NCBI GenBank assembly: GCA_021738065.1
Contig: JAIPCT010000004.1
Span: 1-64,000, forward strand
Direction of reading: 5' to 3'
Length of the DNA stretch: 64,000 bases
Source: Burkholderiaceae bacterium
GTDB taxonomy: Bacteria > Pseudomonadota > Gammaproteobacteria > Burkholderiales > Rhodocyclaceae
The notes under the pieces were generated by a model, which saw nothing but the letters and a program-made list of their open reading frames with translations, made no database searches and was not told the DNA's origin. A program made the translations under genes and the position numbers. Within the stretch, counting starts at the first letter, position 1. The number at the start of each line of letters is the position of its first letter. Shown here in pieces: positions 53,498-61,974 of the stretch.

Positions 53498-53516
53498 AGC
53501 GACATTATGTGTCGCT
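53498..53516. promoter_or_regulatory. Candidate WYL operator, copy 3
   Basis: AGCGACATTATGTGTCGCT has perfect seven-base arms (AGCGACA / TGTCGCT) with a five-base spacer. It ends 49 bases upstream of the AAA+ start. A further half-site GTCGCTTAT occurs at 53623-53631 inside CGACCG-N8-CGGTCG. The gap 53517-53885 otherwise contains only one family 2 repeat and no gene I can support. Confidence 0.68.
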
Positions 53517-53802
53517 TATGGTGAGCAAAGGGATGGACGAGGCATGCTTGGTCCGGCCAGATGGCCGCTGCACGGTCGGACTGGCACCGGGTTGTCTCCT
53601 GCTAACTCTTTCCTCATCGACCGTCGCTTATCGGTCGCAGAGCCGCCAATGGGTATGAAGATGTCCTGTGGCCGCTCAGGGCACTAAGCGGGCTTATTGA
53701 TCTCGCGACCAATACCTGCCTCGGTTGATGACGAGACCATTTTTGTCTTCCGCTTCGGCCGCTGAACGGTACGGACGCAAAGCGATGCTCGCGATACGTC
53801 CC

Positions 53803-53828
53803 GCGGCGTATCGCCAGCGCCGACTTTT
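53803..53828 (+). repeat. Family 2 short repeat
   Basis: The unit GCGGCGTATCGCC-AGCGCCGACTTTT lies 58 bases upstream of the S4-domain gene and has the same orientation as all other copies. Its first bases differ slightly from the consensus. Confidence 0.78.
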
Positions 53829-53885
53829 GCGGCGGGCGGGGCGTGGTGGGCGCGGCGACTATAATCGGGCGCTCCGGAGAAATTC

Positions 53886-54233
53886 TTGACCATTCATCGT
53901 TTTGCCCTTCAGGGCGAGTTCATCGAACTCAACGTCCTCCTCAAACTGCTGGCACTGGCGCAATCGGGCGGCGGCGCCAAGGCGCTGATCGCCGATGGCG
54001 CGGTGGCGGTGGATGGCGCGACCGAAACCCGCATCCGGCGCAAGCTGCGCGACGGCAACGTGGTGCGCCTCGGCGCTGAAGAGATCCGTATCGAGGCGGC
54101 TGCCGACGGCGCAGGCGTCGCCCCCGTGAGCTTCGCCGCCGTGCCGCCGCAAGACGATACCGCAGGCGACAGGGCGCCGCGCAAGCGGCGCACTTCGGCC
54201 ACGCCCTCACCGACGAGGAAGCGCGCGCCATGA
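53886..54233 (+). CDS. S4-domain RNA-binding protein (YbcJ-like)
   Basis: This 115-residue protein has an S4 RNA-binding fold (EFIELNVLLKLLALAQSGGGAKALIADGAV cut by a short turn, then VNG-type VDGATETRIRRKLRDG) and a basic C-terminal extension (APRKRRTSA). The start is probably TTG 53886 after GGAG. Its stop overlaps the GTPase start as ATGA, so they are coupled; an RNA-binding protein beside a ribosome-assembly GTPase suggests a ribosome role. Confidence 0.85.
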   Translation: MTIHRFALQGEFIELNVLLKLLALAQSGGGAKALIADGAVAVDGATETRIRRKLRDGNVVRLGAEEIRIEAAADGAGVAPVSFAAVPPQDDTAGDRAPRKRRTSATPSPTRKRAP

Positions 54234-55153
54234 CCATACAGTGGTTCCCCGGCCACATGACCTCGGCGCGCAAGAAGGCGGCCGAGACCATGGCGCTGAC
54301 CGACGTGGTGATCGAGGTGTGCGACGCGCGCCTGCCGGAGGCGAGCAGCAACCCGATGATTCGCGAGTTGCGCCTGCACCGTCAGCGCCCCTGCCTCAAG
54401 TTGCTGAACAAGTCCGATCTGGCCGATCCGGCGGCGACCCAGGCCTGGCTGGATTTTTACAATAGCCAGCCCAACGTCACGGCGGTGGCCATCGACAGCA
54501 AGAAACCGGGCGAGGCGGCGCGCGTGCCGGCGCTGTGCAAGAAGCTGGCACCCCATCGCAACGACGGCATCAAACCCTTGCGCATGCTGATCATGGGCAT
54601 TCCCAACGTCGGCAAATCCACCTTGCTCAACGCGCTGATCAAACGCCGCGCGGCGGCGGTGGGCGACGAGCCGGCGGTGACCAAGTCGCAGATGTGCATC
54701 TATCTCAATTCGACGATGAGCATCACCGACACACCGGGCCTGATGTGGCCGAAGATCAGGCACGACAGCGACGGCTTCATGCTGGCGGCCAGCCACGCCA
54801 TCGGCCGCAACGCGGTAATCGATTCGGAGGTGGCGGTTTTTCTTGCTGATCTGCTGCTGCAGCGCTACCCGGATTCGATTTGTGGCCGATTTGGCTTCAG
54901 CACTGCCGACATGGATGGCATTGCCGTGCTCGAAGCCGTGGCGAAAAAACGCGGCTGCGTGACCCAGGGCCGCCGCGGCGGCGAACTCGACATGGAAAAG
55001 GCCGCCATGGTGCTGCTGACCGATTACCGCAGCGGCAAGCTCGGCCGCGTCAGCCTGGAAACGCCCGCCAGCCGTGCCGCGATGCTGGCCGCGGCGGAAG
55101 CCGCCAGCCGCACGCCGGCGCCCGCGGCCGCAGACGCCGAAGCAGCGAAATAG
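54230..55153 (+). CDS. ylqF: Ribosome biogenesis GTPase YlqF/RbgA family
   Basis: This 307-residue GTPase has the circularly permuted motif order of the family: G4 LNKSD (about residues 61-65), then G1 GIPNVGKSTLLN (about 123-134) and G3 DTPG (about 166-169). The N-terminus (IQWFPGHMTSARKKAAE) is typical. It assists late assembly of the large ribosomal subunit. It begins in a four-base overlap with the S4 gene. Confidence 0.93.
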   Translation: MTIQWFPGHMTSARKKAAETMALTDVVIEVCDARLPEASSNPMIRELRLHRQRPCLKLLNKSDLADPAATQAWLDFYNSQPNVTAVAIDSKKPGEAARVPALCKKLAPHRNDGIKPLRMLIMGIPNVGKSTLLNALIKRRAAAVGDEPAVTKSQMCIYLNSTMSITDTPGLMWPKIRHDSDGFMLAASHAIGRNAVIDSEVAVFLADLLLQRYPDSICGRFGFSTADMDGIAVLEAVAKKRGCVTQGRRGGELDMEKAAMVLLTDYRSGKLGRVSLETPASRAAMLAAAEAASRTPAPAAADAEAAK

Positions 55154-55156
55154 TCG

Positions 55157-55185
55157 TTTACAGGCTGGGACACAGTTTGTATGAT
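55157..55185 (+). promoter_or_regulatory. Predicted sigma-70 promoter for the acyl-CoA operon
   Basis: TTTACA (55157-55162) and TATGAT (55180-55185) are separated by 17 bases, a near-consensus pair. They lie 107 bases upstream of the first acyl-CoA gene in the 138-base gap after the GTPase gene, where a new operon would need a promoter. Confidence 0.6.
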
Positions 55186-55206
55186 CACCTGCCGATTACA
55201 GAACAG

Positions 55207-55225
55207 TGTTCCGCTAAGCGGAACA
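55207..55225. promoter_or_regulatory. Perfect 19-bp palindrome, candidate operator of the acyl-CoA operon
   Basis: TGTTCCGCTAAGCGGAACA is a perfect inverted repeat around a central A. It lies just downstream of the predicted -10 box and 66 bases before the first gene. The form recalls binding sites of IclR- or TetR-type repressors. No such regulator is adjacent; the TetR gene at 19850 is one candidate within the window. Confidence 0.65.
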
Positions 55226-55291
55226 TGATCGCCTAGCCGCTCCGCCTCGCGGGCGGCCCTCAATTCCGGCTGCGCCGGGTCAGGAGTCCGC

Positions 55292-57382
55292 ATGAGCAGC
55301 ACCCGCTATGAAGTTCGCGGCGCCGTCGCCGTCATCACCCTTGCCAACCCGCCGGTCAACGGCATCAGCTACGCGCTGCGCTGCGGCGTCGTCGCCGGCG
55401 TGGACCAGGCCAGCGCCGACCCGGCGATCAAGGCGATTGTCCTGATCGGCAGCGACCGCGCTTTTTCGGGCGGCGCCGACATCGGCGAATTCGGCTCGCC
55501 CAAGGCCTATGCCGAACCCAACCTGCCGACCCTGATCCGCATTCTCGAAACCAGCGCCAAACCCGTCATCGCGGCGATTTCCGGCGTCTGCATGGGCGGC
55601 GGTTTCGAGCTCACCCTGGGCTGCCACTTTCGCCTGGCGCGGCCGGACGCGAAGATCGCGCTGCCGGAAGTGAAGCTCGGCCTGATCCCCGGCGCCGGCG
55701 GCACCCAGCGCGGACCGCGCATCCTCGGCGTGGAGACGGCGCTCAACCTGATGGTCAAGGGCGACCCGGTGCCGGCCTCGTCCTTCAAGGACAGCCCGCT
55801 GATCGACGAATACGTCGCCGCCGAAACCGATCTGCTAGACGCCGCGCTGGCCTTCGCCGAGCGTGTGGTGGCCGAAAAGCGGCCGCTGCGCCGCGTCTCG
55901 GAAATGAAGGCGGACTATCCCGATCACGAAGCCTTTTTGCAGTTCGCGCGCAACATGATCAAGGGCGTCGCCGGGCCCTTCCCGGCGCCGCTCAAGTGCG
56001 TCGATGCGGTGACGGCGGCGCTCACCCTGCCCTTCGAGCAGGGCATCAAACTTGAGCGCGACCTGTTCGTCGGCCTCATGGGCACGCCGGAATGCCGCGC
56101 TCTGCGCCACGCCTTCAGCGCCGAGCGTGCCGCCTCGAAGATGCCCGATGTGCCGGCGGATACGCCGACGCGCACCATCGCCAGCGTCGGCGTGATCGGC
56201 GCCGGCACCATGGGCGGCGGCATCAGCATGAACTTCCTCAACGCCGGCATCCCCGTCACGATGCTGGAAATGCAGCAGGAGGCGCTGGATCGCGGCATGG
56301 CGACGATTCGCAAGAACTACGAAAACAGCATGAAGAAGGGCAAGCTGAGCCAGGAGAAACTCGATCAGCGCATGGGCCTGCTCAAGGGCACCCTGTCCTA
56401 CGACGACTTCAAGGATGCCGACCTGATCATCGAGGCGGTGTTCGAGGAGATCGGCGTCAAGGAGGCGGTGTTCAAGCAGCTCGACAAGATCGCCAAGCCG
56501 GGCGCGATCCTGGCATCCAACACCTCCACGCTCGACGTGAACGCCATCGCCGAATTCACCCAGCGACCGCAGGATGTGGTCGGCATGCACTTCTTCAGCC
56601 CGGCCAATGTCATGCGCCTGCTGGAAGTGGTGCGCGGCGCGAAGACCGCCAAGGACGTCATGGCGACGGTGATGCAGGTGGCGAAGAAGATCAGGAAGAC
56701 CGCCGTGGTGTCGGGCGTCTGCGACGGCTTCATCGGCAATCGCATGATCGAACATTACGGCCGCGTTGCCGGCTTTCTACTGGAAGAAGGCGCGACTCCG
56801 GCGCAGGTGGACCGGGCGCTGGAAAAATGGGGCATGGCCATGGGCCCGTTCCGCATGGGCGACCTGGCCGGCAACGACATCGGCTGGGCGATCCGCAAGC
56901 GCCGCTATGTCGAGAAGCCGCACATCCGTTACGCCAGGTTCGCCGACCGGCTGTGCGAACAGGGCCGCTTCGGGCAGAAAACCGGCAAGGGCTGGTATCT
57001 CTACCAGCCGGGCAACCGCAAGGCGATTCCCGATCCTGAGGTCGATGTCCAACTGGTCGCCTACCGCAAGGAACTGGGCATCACGCCGCGCAAGATCTCC
57101 GACAGCGAGATCGTCCAGCGCTGCGTCTATGCGCTGGTGAACGAAGGTGCGCGCATCCTCGAGGAAGGCATCGCCGCCCGTGCTTCCGACATCGACATGA
57201 TCTACCTGACCGGCTACGGCTTTCCGCTGTTTCGCGGCGGGCCGATGCTGTTTGCCGATGAAGTGGGCCTGTACAACGTCGCGCGCAGCATGCAGGCATT
57301 CGCCGCCAGCTCGGGCGACAGCTTCTGGGAGCCGGCACCGCTGATCGCGCAACGCGTCGCCGAAGGAAAATCGCTTACGTAA
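55292..57382 (+). CDS. Bifunctional enoyl-CoA hydratase / 3-hydroxyacyl-CoA dehydrogenase
   Basis: This 696-residue beta-oxidation enzyme has an N-terminal crotonase domain ([12 protein letters not shown] near residue 50, [16 protein letters not shown] near 95, PGAGGTQR near 130) and a C-terminal 3-hydroxyacyl-CoA dehydrogenase domain ([19 protein letters not shown] near 305, [15 protein letters not shown] near 430). The hydratase Glu pair is visible in part (ELTLG, PEVKLG). ATG 55292 follows AGGAG. It leads the operon with thiolase, SDR and acyl-CoA dehydrogenase. Confidence 0.92.
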   Translation: MSSTRYEVRGAVAVITLANPPVNGISYALRCGVVAGVDQASADPAIKAIVLIGSDRAFSGGADIGEFGSPKAYAEPNLPTLIRILETSAKPVIAAISGVCMGGGFELTLGCHFRLARPDAKIALPEVKLGLIPGAGGTQRGPRILGVETALNLMVKGDPVPASSFKDSPLIDEYVAAETDLLDAALAFAERVVAEKRPLRRVSEMKADYPDHEAFLQFARNMIKGVAGPFPAPLKCVDAVTAALTLPFEQGIKLERDLFVGLMGTPECRALRHAFSAERAASKMPDVPADTPTRTIASVGVIGAGTMGGGISMNFLNAGIPVTMLEMQQEALDRGMATIRKNYENSMKKGKLSQEKLDQRMGLLKGTLSYDDFKDADLIIEAVFEEIGVKEAVFKQLDKIAKPGAILASNTSTLDVNAIAEFTQRPQDVVGMHFFSPANVMRLLEVVRGAKTAKDVMATVMQVAKKIRKTAVVSGVCDGFIGNRMIEHYGRVAGFLLEEGATPAQVDRALEKWGMAMGPFRMGDLAGNDIGWAIRKRRYVEKPHIRYARFADRLCEQGRFGQKTGKGWYLYQPGNRKAIPDPEVDVQLVAYRKELGITPRKISDSEIVQRCVYALVNEGARILEEGIAARASDIDMIYLTGYGFPLFRGGPMLFADEVGLYNVARSMQAFAASSGDSFWEPAPLIAQRVAEGKSLT

Positions 57383-57392
57383 AACCTATTCA

Positions 57393-57472
57393 CCACGGCG
57401 GGCACGGCGACACGGCGCGATTCAAGAGCATTCTTCCGTAAGGTTTTCGCCGTGTCGCCGTGTTCGCCGTGG
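57393..57472. repeat. Heptamer inverted-repeat element, copy k (CACGGCG type)
   Basis: Both arms have three intact CACGGCG or CGCCGTG units (57393-57417 and 57448-57472) with a spacer of about 30 bases. The element fills the gap between the hydratase-dehydrogenase and thiolase genes and ends 19 bases before the thiolase start. Confidence 0.92.
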
Positions 57473-57491
57473 TAAACATTTGGAGTACAAC

Positions 57492-58670
57492 ATGACTGAT
57501 GCCGTTATCGTATCCACCGCCCGCACCGGACTGGCCAAGTCCTGGAAGGGCGCGTTCAACATGACCCACGGCGCGACGCTGGGCGGCCATTCGGTAAAGC
57601 ATGCCGTGGCCCGCGCCAGGATCGATCCGGCCGAGGTGGAAGACGTGCTGATGGGCTGCGCCATGCCGGAAGGCGCCTGCGGCAGCAACATCGCGCGCCA
57701 GATCGCGCTGGCCGCCGGGCTGCCGGTGACGGTGCCGGGGGCGACGGTCAACCGCTTCTGCTCCTCCGGCCTGCAAACCATTGCCATGGCGGCGCAGCGC
57801 ATCATCGCCGGCGAAGGCGAGATTTTCGTCGCCGGCGGCGTCGAGAGCATTTCCTGCGTGCAGCAGGAATCCACCCGCCACATGCTGGTCGACCCGGCGG
57901 TGATGAACATCAAGCCCGAGGTGTACTGGAGCATGCTGCAAACCGCCGAGCAGGTGGCCAAGCGCTACAAGGTCGCCAAGGATCGCCAGGACGAGTACGG
58001 CGTGAACAGCCAGTTGCGCGCCGCCGCCGGGCAGGTGGCGGACAAGTTCAAGGATGAGATCGTGCCCATGACCGTCACCATGGGCGTTGCCGACAAGGCC
58101 AGCGGCCGCCTGATGACGCGCGAAGTGACCATCGACGCCGACGAAGGCATCCGCCCCGACACGACGCTGGAAGGCGTTGCGAAAATCCGCTCGGCGATGC
58201 CCGGCGGCGTCATCACCGCCGGCAATGCCAGCCAGTTTTCCGACGGCTCTTCGGCCGCCGTGGTGATGAATGCAAAACTCGCGGAAAAGAAGGGGCTCGC
58301 GCCGCTGGGGATATTCCGCGGCTTCGCCGTGGCCGGCTGCGAGCCTGACGAAATGGGCATCGGCCCGGTGTTCGCCGTGCCCAAGCTGCTGAAGAAGGCC
58401 GGCCTGACGGTGGCCGACATCGACCTGTGGGAACTCAACGAAGCCTTTGCCGTGCAGGTGCTTTACTGCGCAGATACCCTGGGCATTCCGCTCGACCGGC
58501 TCAACGTCAACGGCGGCGCGATTGCCGTCGGCCACCCCTACGGCGTTTCCGGCGCCCGCCTGGTCGGCCACGCCCTGATCGAAGGCAAGCGCCGCGGCGC
58601 GAAGTTCGTCGTGGTGACCATGTGCGTCGGCGGCGGACAAGGTGCGGCGGGGTTGTTCGAGGTGTGCTGA
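57492..58670 (+). CDS. Acetyl-CoA acyltransferase (thiolase)
   Basis: This 392-residue thiolase cleaves 3-ketoacyl-CoA to acetyl-CoA and a shortened acyl-CoA. The nucleophilic Cys is in [10 protein letters not shown] (about residue 93), and the other active-site residues are in [23 protein letters not shown] and the terminal [18 protein letters not shown] 57492 follows TTGGAG directly after repeat k. It forms a beta-oxidation pair with the preceding gene. Confidence 0.93.
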   Translation: MTDAVIVSTARTGLAKSWKGAFNMTHGATLGGHSVKHAVARARIDPAEVEDVLMGCAMPEGACGSNIARQIALAAGLPVTVPGATVNRFCSSGLQTIAMAAQRIIAGEGEIFVAGGVESISCVQQESTRHMLVDPAVMNIKPEVYWSMLQTAEQVAKRYKVAKDRQDEYGVNSQLRAAAGQVADKFKDEIVPMTVTMGVADKASGRLMTREVTIDADEGIRPDTTLEGVAKIRSAMPGGVITAGNASQFSDGSSAAVVMNAKLAEKKGLAPLGIFRGFAVAGCEPDEMGIGPVFAVPKLLKKAGLTVADIDLWELNEAFAVQVLYCADTLGIPLDRLNVNGGAIAVGHPYGVSGARLVGHALIEGKRRGAKFVVVTMCVGGGQGAAGLFEVC

Positions 58671-58687
58671 AAGGCGAAAATCTTTCA

Positions 58688-58762
58688 CCACAGAGACACA
58701 GAGGCACAGAGAACTTCAAAAGCTGTTCTCCTGTTTTTCTCTGTGCCTCTGTGTCTCTGTGG
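58688..58762. repeat. Heptamer inverted-repeat element, copy l (CACAGAG type)
   Basis: Both arms have three intact heptamers (58688-58711 and 58739-58762) with a spacer of 27 bases. The element lies between thiolase and SDR genes and ends 23 bases before the SDR start. Confidence 0.92.
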
Positions 58763-58785
58763 TTCAAGCTTTTGAAAGGATTCCA

Positions 58786-59559
58786 ATGAGCGTCAAACAA
58801 CTTTTCGATCTGAGCGGCAAGGTCGCCCTGATCACCGGCGGTTCGCGCGGGCTCGGCTTGCAGATGGCCGAGGCGATGGGTGAGATGGGCGCCAAAGTGG
58901 CGATCACGGCGCGCAAGGCCGACGAGCTGGCGGCGGCCCAGGCGCATCTGGGCAAGCTCGGCATCGACTGCCTGGCCATCACCAACGACTTGTCGAAGTT
59001 CGACCAGATTCCCGGCATGGTCGGCCAGGTGCTGGAACGCTTCGGCCGCATCGACATCCTGGTGAACAACGCCGGCGCCACCTGGGGTGCGCCGGCCGAG
59101 GACTACCCCGATGCGGCGTGGCAGAAAGTCATGAACCTCAACATCAACGCGATGTTTTTCCTCAGCCGCGAAGTCGGCAAGCGGGCGATGATTCCGCAGC
59201 GCTCGGGCAAGATCATCAACATCGCCTCGGTGGCGGGACTCGCCGGCAATCCTTCCGGCATGGAGACCATCGCCTACAACACCAGCAAGGGCGCCGACAT
59301 CAACTTCACCCGCGCGCTGGCGGCCGAATGGGGTGAGCACAACATCAACGTCAATGCCATCTGCCCCGGCTTCTTCCCGTCGAAGATGTCGCAAGGCCTG
59401 CTCGACCAGCTCGGCGACAGCGTGGTGGCGCGCACGCCCTTGCGCCGCCTGGGCGGCGACGAGGATCTCAAGGGCGCCGCGGTGTTTCTCGCCTCGGCGG
59501 CATCGCAGCACATCACCGGCCAGTACCTGACCGTAGACGGCGGCGCCAGCATCTGCTGA
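58786..59559 (+). CDS. SDR-family 3-hydroxyacyl or alcohol dehydrogenase
   Basis: This 257-residue enzyme has TGGSRGLG (residues 18-25), NNAGATWG, catalytic Ser in INIASVAG, YNTSKGA (Tyr/Lys) and a typical end QYLTVDGGASIC. ATG 58786 follows GAAAGGA. The context suggests oxidation or reduction of a hydroxylated acyl-CoA, but the substrate is not defined. Confidence 0.88.
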   Translation: MSVKQLFDLSGKVALITGGSRGLGLQMAEAMGEMGAKVAITARKADELAAAQAHLGKLGIDCLAITNDLSKFDQIPGMVGQVLERFGRIDILVNNAGATWGAPAEDYPDAAWQKVMNLNINAMFFLSREVGKRAMIPQRSGKIINIASVAGLAGNPSGMETIAYNTSKGADINFTRALAAEWGEHNINVNAICPGFFPSKMSQGLLDQLGDSVVARTPLRRLGGDEDLKGAAVFLASAASQHITGQYLTVDGGASIC

Positions 59560-59587
59560 CAAGCCAACCCGACGTCGGCTACATCCG

Positions 59588-59680
59588 GCAACGCCGTATC
59601 GCCATCCGCTACGGCGAGGAGAGCGTCTTTTGCTCGACCGCCCTGTAGCGCAGTTGTTTCATCAGCGCCGAGTTTTACGG
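59588..59680 (+). repeat. Family 2 palindromic repeat, 93-bp long form
   Basis: This unit begins GCAACGCCGTATCGCC and ends CATCAGCGCCGAGTTTTACG, and is the same length as the copy at 40854. The two outer parts together equal the short form; about 60 inner bases are extra. It lies 30 bases upstream of the next gene's start. Confidence 0.85.
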
Positions 59681-59710
59681 CGCAACCCCAAACACGGAGA
59701 GCCCACTACC

Positions 59711-60706
59711 ATGAAAAAAAATACCCAGATCGTCCTCGCCAGCCGCCCCACCGCCTGGGTCGAGGAAAGCAATTTTCGTTTGCAGGTAAGCGATGTCCCG
59801 CAACCCGGCGCGAATCAGGTGTTGGTGAAGAATGAGTGGCTCTCGCTCGATCCCTACATGCGCGGCCGCATGTCGGATGCCAAGTCCTACGCGCAGCCGG
59901 TGGCGATCGGCGAAGTGATGGTCGGCGGCGCGGCCGGCGAAGTCGTCAAATCGAATCATCCGAAGTTCGCGCCCGGCGACAAGGTGGTCGGCGCCATGGG
60001 CTGGCAGACCTGGGCCGTGGCCGATGGCGGCGCCTTGCAGAAAGTCGATGCCAGCACCATTCCCCTGTCGGCCTATCTGGGGCCGGTGGGCATGCCCGGC
60101 GTCACCGCCTGGGTCGGCCTGCTCGACATCTGCGCGCCGAAGGCAGGCGAGACCGTGGTGGTCACGGCGGCCTCGGGCGCGGTGGGCAGCGTGGTCGGGC
60201 AACTGGCGAAGATCCATGGCGCGCGTGCGGTCGGCATTGCCGGCGGCGCCGACAAGTGCCGCTACGTGGTCGATGAACTCGGCTTCGATGCCTGCATCGA
60301 CTACAAGGCCGGCAATCTGCGCGGCGACCTGAAGGCCGCGACGCCCAAGGGTATCGACTGCGTGTTCGAGAACGTCGGCGGCGAAATCTTCGACACCCTG
60401 CTGGGGCGCATGAACCCCTTCTCGCGCATCGCCCTGTGCGGCCTGATCTCGCAGTACAACAGCGAACCCTACCCGATGAAAAACATCGGCGCGGTGCTGG
60501 TCAATCGCATCAAGATGCAGGGCTTCATCGTCTCCGACGATTTGTCGCGCTGGCCGCCGGCGCTGAAGGAACTCGCCGGCCACGTCGCCGGCGGCAAGAT
60601 CAAATACCGCGAAACCGTGGCCGAAGGCCTCGCCGCAGCGCCCGCCGCCTTCATCAGCCTGTTGAAGGGCGGCAACTTTGGCAAGCAACTGGTAAAGCTG
60701 GGATGA
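59711..60706 (+). CDS. NADP-dependent oxidoreductase (MDR family, CurA/PTGR-like)
   Basis: This 331-residue medium-chain reductase resembles prostaglandin/leukotriene reductases and CurA: LVKNEWLSLDPYMRGRM near the N-terminus, the nucleotide-binding VTAASGAVGSVVGQLAK near 147-163, and CGLISQYN near 245. ATG 59711 starts MKKNTQIV. It probably reduces an enone or 2-alkenal; the substrate is unknown. Confidence 0.87.
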   Translation: MKKNTQIVLASRPTAWVEESNFRLQVSDVPQPGANQVLVKNEWLSLDPYMRGRMSDAKSYAQPVAIGEVMVGGAAGEVVKSNHPKFAPGDKVVGAMGWQTWAVADGGALQKVDASTIPLSAYLGPVGMPGVTAWVGLLDICAPKAGETVVVTAASGAVGSVVGQLAKIHGARAVGIAGGADKCRYVVDELGFDACIDYKAGNLRGDLKAATPKGIDCVFENVGGEIFDTLLGRMNPFSRIALCGLISQYNSEPYPMKNIGAVLVNRIKMQGFIVSDDLSRWPPALKELAGHVAGGKIKYRETVAEGLAAAPAAFISLLKGGNFGKQLVKLG

Positions 60707-60726
60707 AGTTCAAGTTCAACATCTCA

Positions 60727-60802
60727 CCACAGAGACACAGAGGCACAGAGGAGGCCAAAAAATCTTTTCTTTGCAGTTCTCTGTGTCTCTGTGCCTCTGT
60801 GG
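60727..60802. repeat. Heptamer inverted-repeat element, copy m (CACAGAG type)
   Basis: Both arms have three intact heptamers (60727-60750 and 60779-60802) with a 28-base spacer. The element fills the gap between the reductase and kinase-like genes and ends 13 bases before the next start. Confidence 0.92.
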
Positions 60803-60815
60803 TAAAAGTTTTTCA

Positions 60816-61883
60816 ATGAGCGACACATTCACCGGCACGCGCCCGGTCACCGCGCAGGATGCTTTCGACACCGCCCGCCTCGCGGCATGGATGCAGGACC
60901 ATGTCGAGGGCTTCTGCGGCACGTTGCAGGTCGAGAAGTTCAAGGGCGGACAGTCGAATCCGACCTATCAGCTGCGCGATGACCAGCGCAAGTACGTGCT
61001 GCGCCGCAAGCCGCCGGGCAAGCTCCTGCCCAGCGCGCATGCCGTCGATCGCGAATACAAGGTGATCTCGGCGCTGGCCGGCACGGAAGTGCCCGTGCCG
61101 CGGACCTGGGCGCTGTGCGAGGACGACAGCGTGATCGGAACCATGTTCTACATCATGGATTGCGTCGACGGCCGCATCCTGTGGAACCCCACGCTGCCCG
61201 ACAGCGCGCCGTCCGAGCGCGCCGCGATTTTCGACGAGATGAACCGCGTCATCGCCGCCTTGCATCAGGTTGACTATGTCGCCGTCGGCCTCGGCGATTA
61301 CGGCAAGCCCGACCAGTATCTGGCGCGCCAGGTGGCGCGCTGGAGCAAGCAGTATCGCGCCTCGGAAACCGAAAAGATCGAGGCCATGGACAAGCTGATC
61401 GACTGGCTGCCGCAGAACATTCCGCCGGGCGAGGAAACCAGCATCGTGCATGGCGATTTCCGCCTCGACAATACGGTGTTCCACCCCACCGAGCCGCGCA
61501 TGCTGGCGGTGCTTGACTGGGAGTTGTCGACGCTCGGTCATCCGCTGGCCGACTTTGCATACCACTGCATGAGCTGGCGGCTCTCGCCGGGCCAGTTTCG
61601 CGGCCTCGCCGGCCACGATCTGGCGGCGCTCGGCATTCCTTCCGAGGCCGAGTACGTCGCCGCCTACTGCAAGCGCACCGGCCGCGCCCCCATCGCGCCG
61701 CGTGAATGGGAGTACTACATGGCCTTCAACATGTTTCGCCTCGCCAGCATCCTGCAAGGCATCATGGCGCGTGCCCTGCAAGGCAACGCCTCGAGCGCCG
61801 AAGCCATCGAAACCGGCAAGCGCGCCAAACCCCTGGCCGAAGAAGCCTGGCGCCAGGTGGAACGCCTGCTCGCAAATCACTAA
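60816..61883 (+). CDS. Phosphotransferase-family (APH-fold) protein, ACAD10/11-kinase-like
   Basis: This 355-residue kinase-fold protein has the phosphate-binding Lys segment YVLRRKPPGKLLPSAH, the catalytic loop HGDFRLDN (about residues 214-221) and the metal-binding LDWELSTLGHPLAD. Proteins of this type sit beside acyl-CoA dehydrogenases of the ACAD10/11 class, where they phosphorylate hydroxylated acyl-CoA. It directly precedes such a dehydrogenase gene. ATG 60816. Confidence 0.88.
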   Translation: MSDTFTGTRPVTAQDAFDTARLAAWMQDHVEGFCGTLQVEKFKGGQSNPTYQLRDDQRKYVLRRKPPGKLLPSAHAVDREYKVISALAGTEVPVPRTWALCEDDSVIGTMFYIMDCVDGRILWNPTLPDSAPSERAAIFDEMNRVIAALHQVDYVAVGLGDYGKPDQYLARQVARWSKQYRASETEKIEAMDKLIDWLPQNIPPGEETSIVHGDFRLDNTVFHPTEPRMLAVLDWELSTLGHPLADFAYHCMSWRLSPGQFRGLAGHDLAALGIPSEAEYVAAYCKRTGRAPIAPREWEYYMAFNMFRLASILQGIMARALQGNASSAEAIETGKRAKPLAEEAWRQVERLLANH

Positions 61884-61884
61884 G

Positions 61885-61934
61885 CGTTCGCCCTGAGCCT
61901 GCGGAAGGGCCCTTCGACAGGCTCAGGGCGAACG
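61885..61934. repeat. CCCTTCGACA-type inverted repeat
   Basis: The arms CGTTCGCCCTGAGCC and GGCTCAGGGCGAACG are perfect complements around a spacer holding AAGGGCCCTT. The sequence is of a type dispersed in many proteobacterial genomes. It fills the gap between the kinase-like and acyl-CoA dehydrogenase genes; a second copy is at 63821. Confidence 0.88.
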
Positions 61935-61974
61935 GAAGCCCTGTCTTTCACGCCAACGTCACAAAGGACACATC

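Noticed and set aside
53490-53687. A 65-codon frame upstream of the AAA+ gene
   Set aside because: It overlaps the two inverted repeats, has no ribosome binding site and no domain.
40796-53885. The island as an integrative element with integrase and attachment sites
   Set aside because: No integrase, tRNA-linked direct repeats or transposase could be found at either edge.
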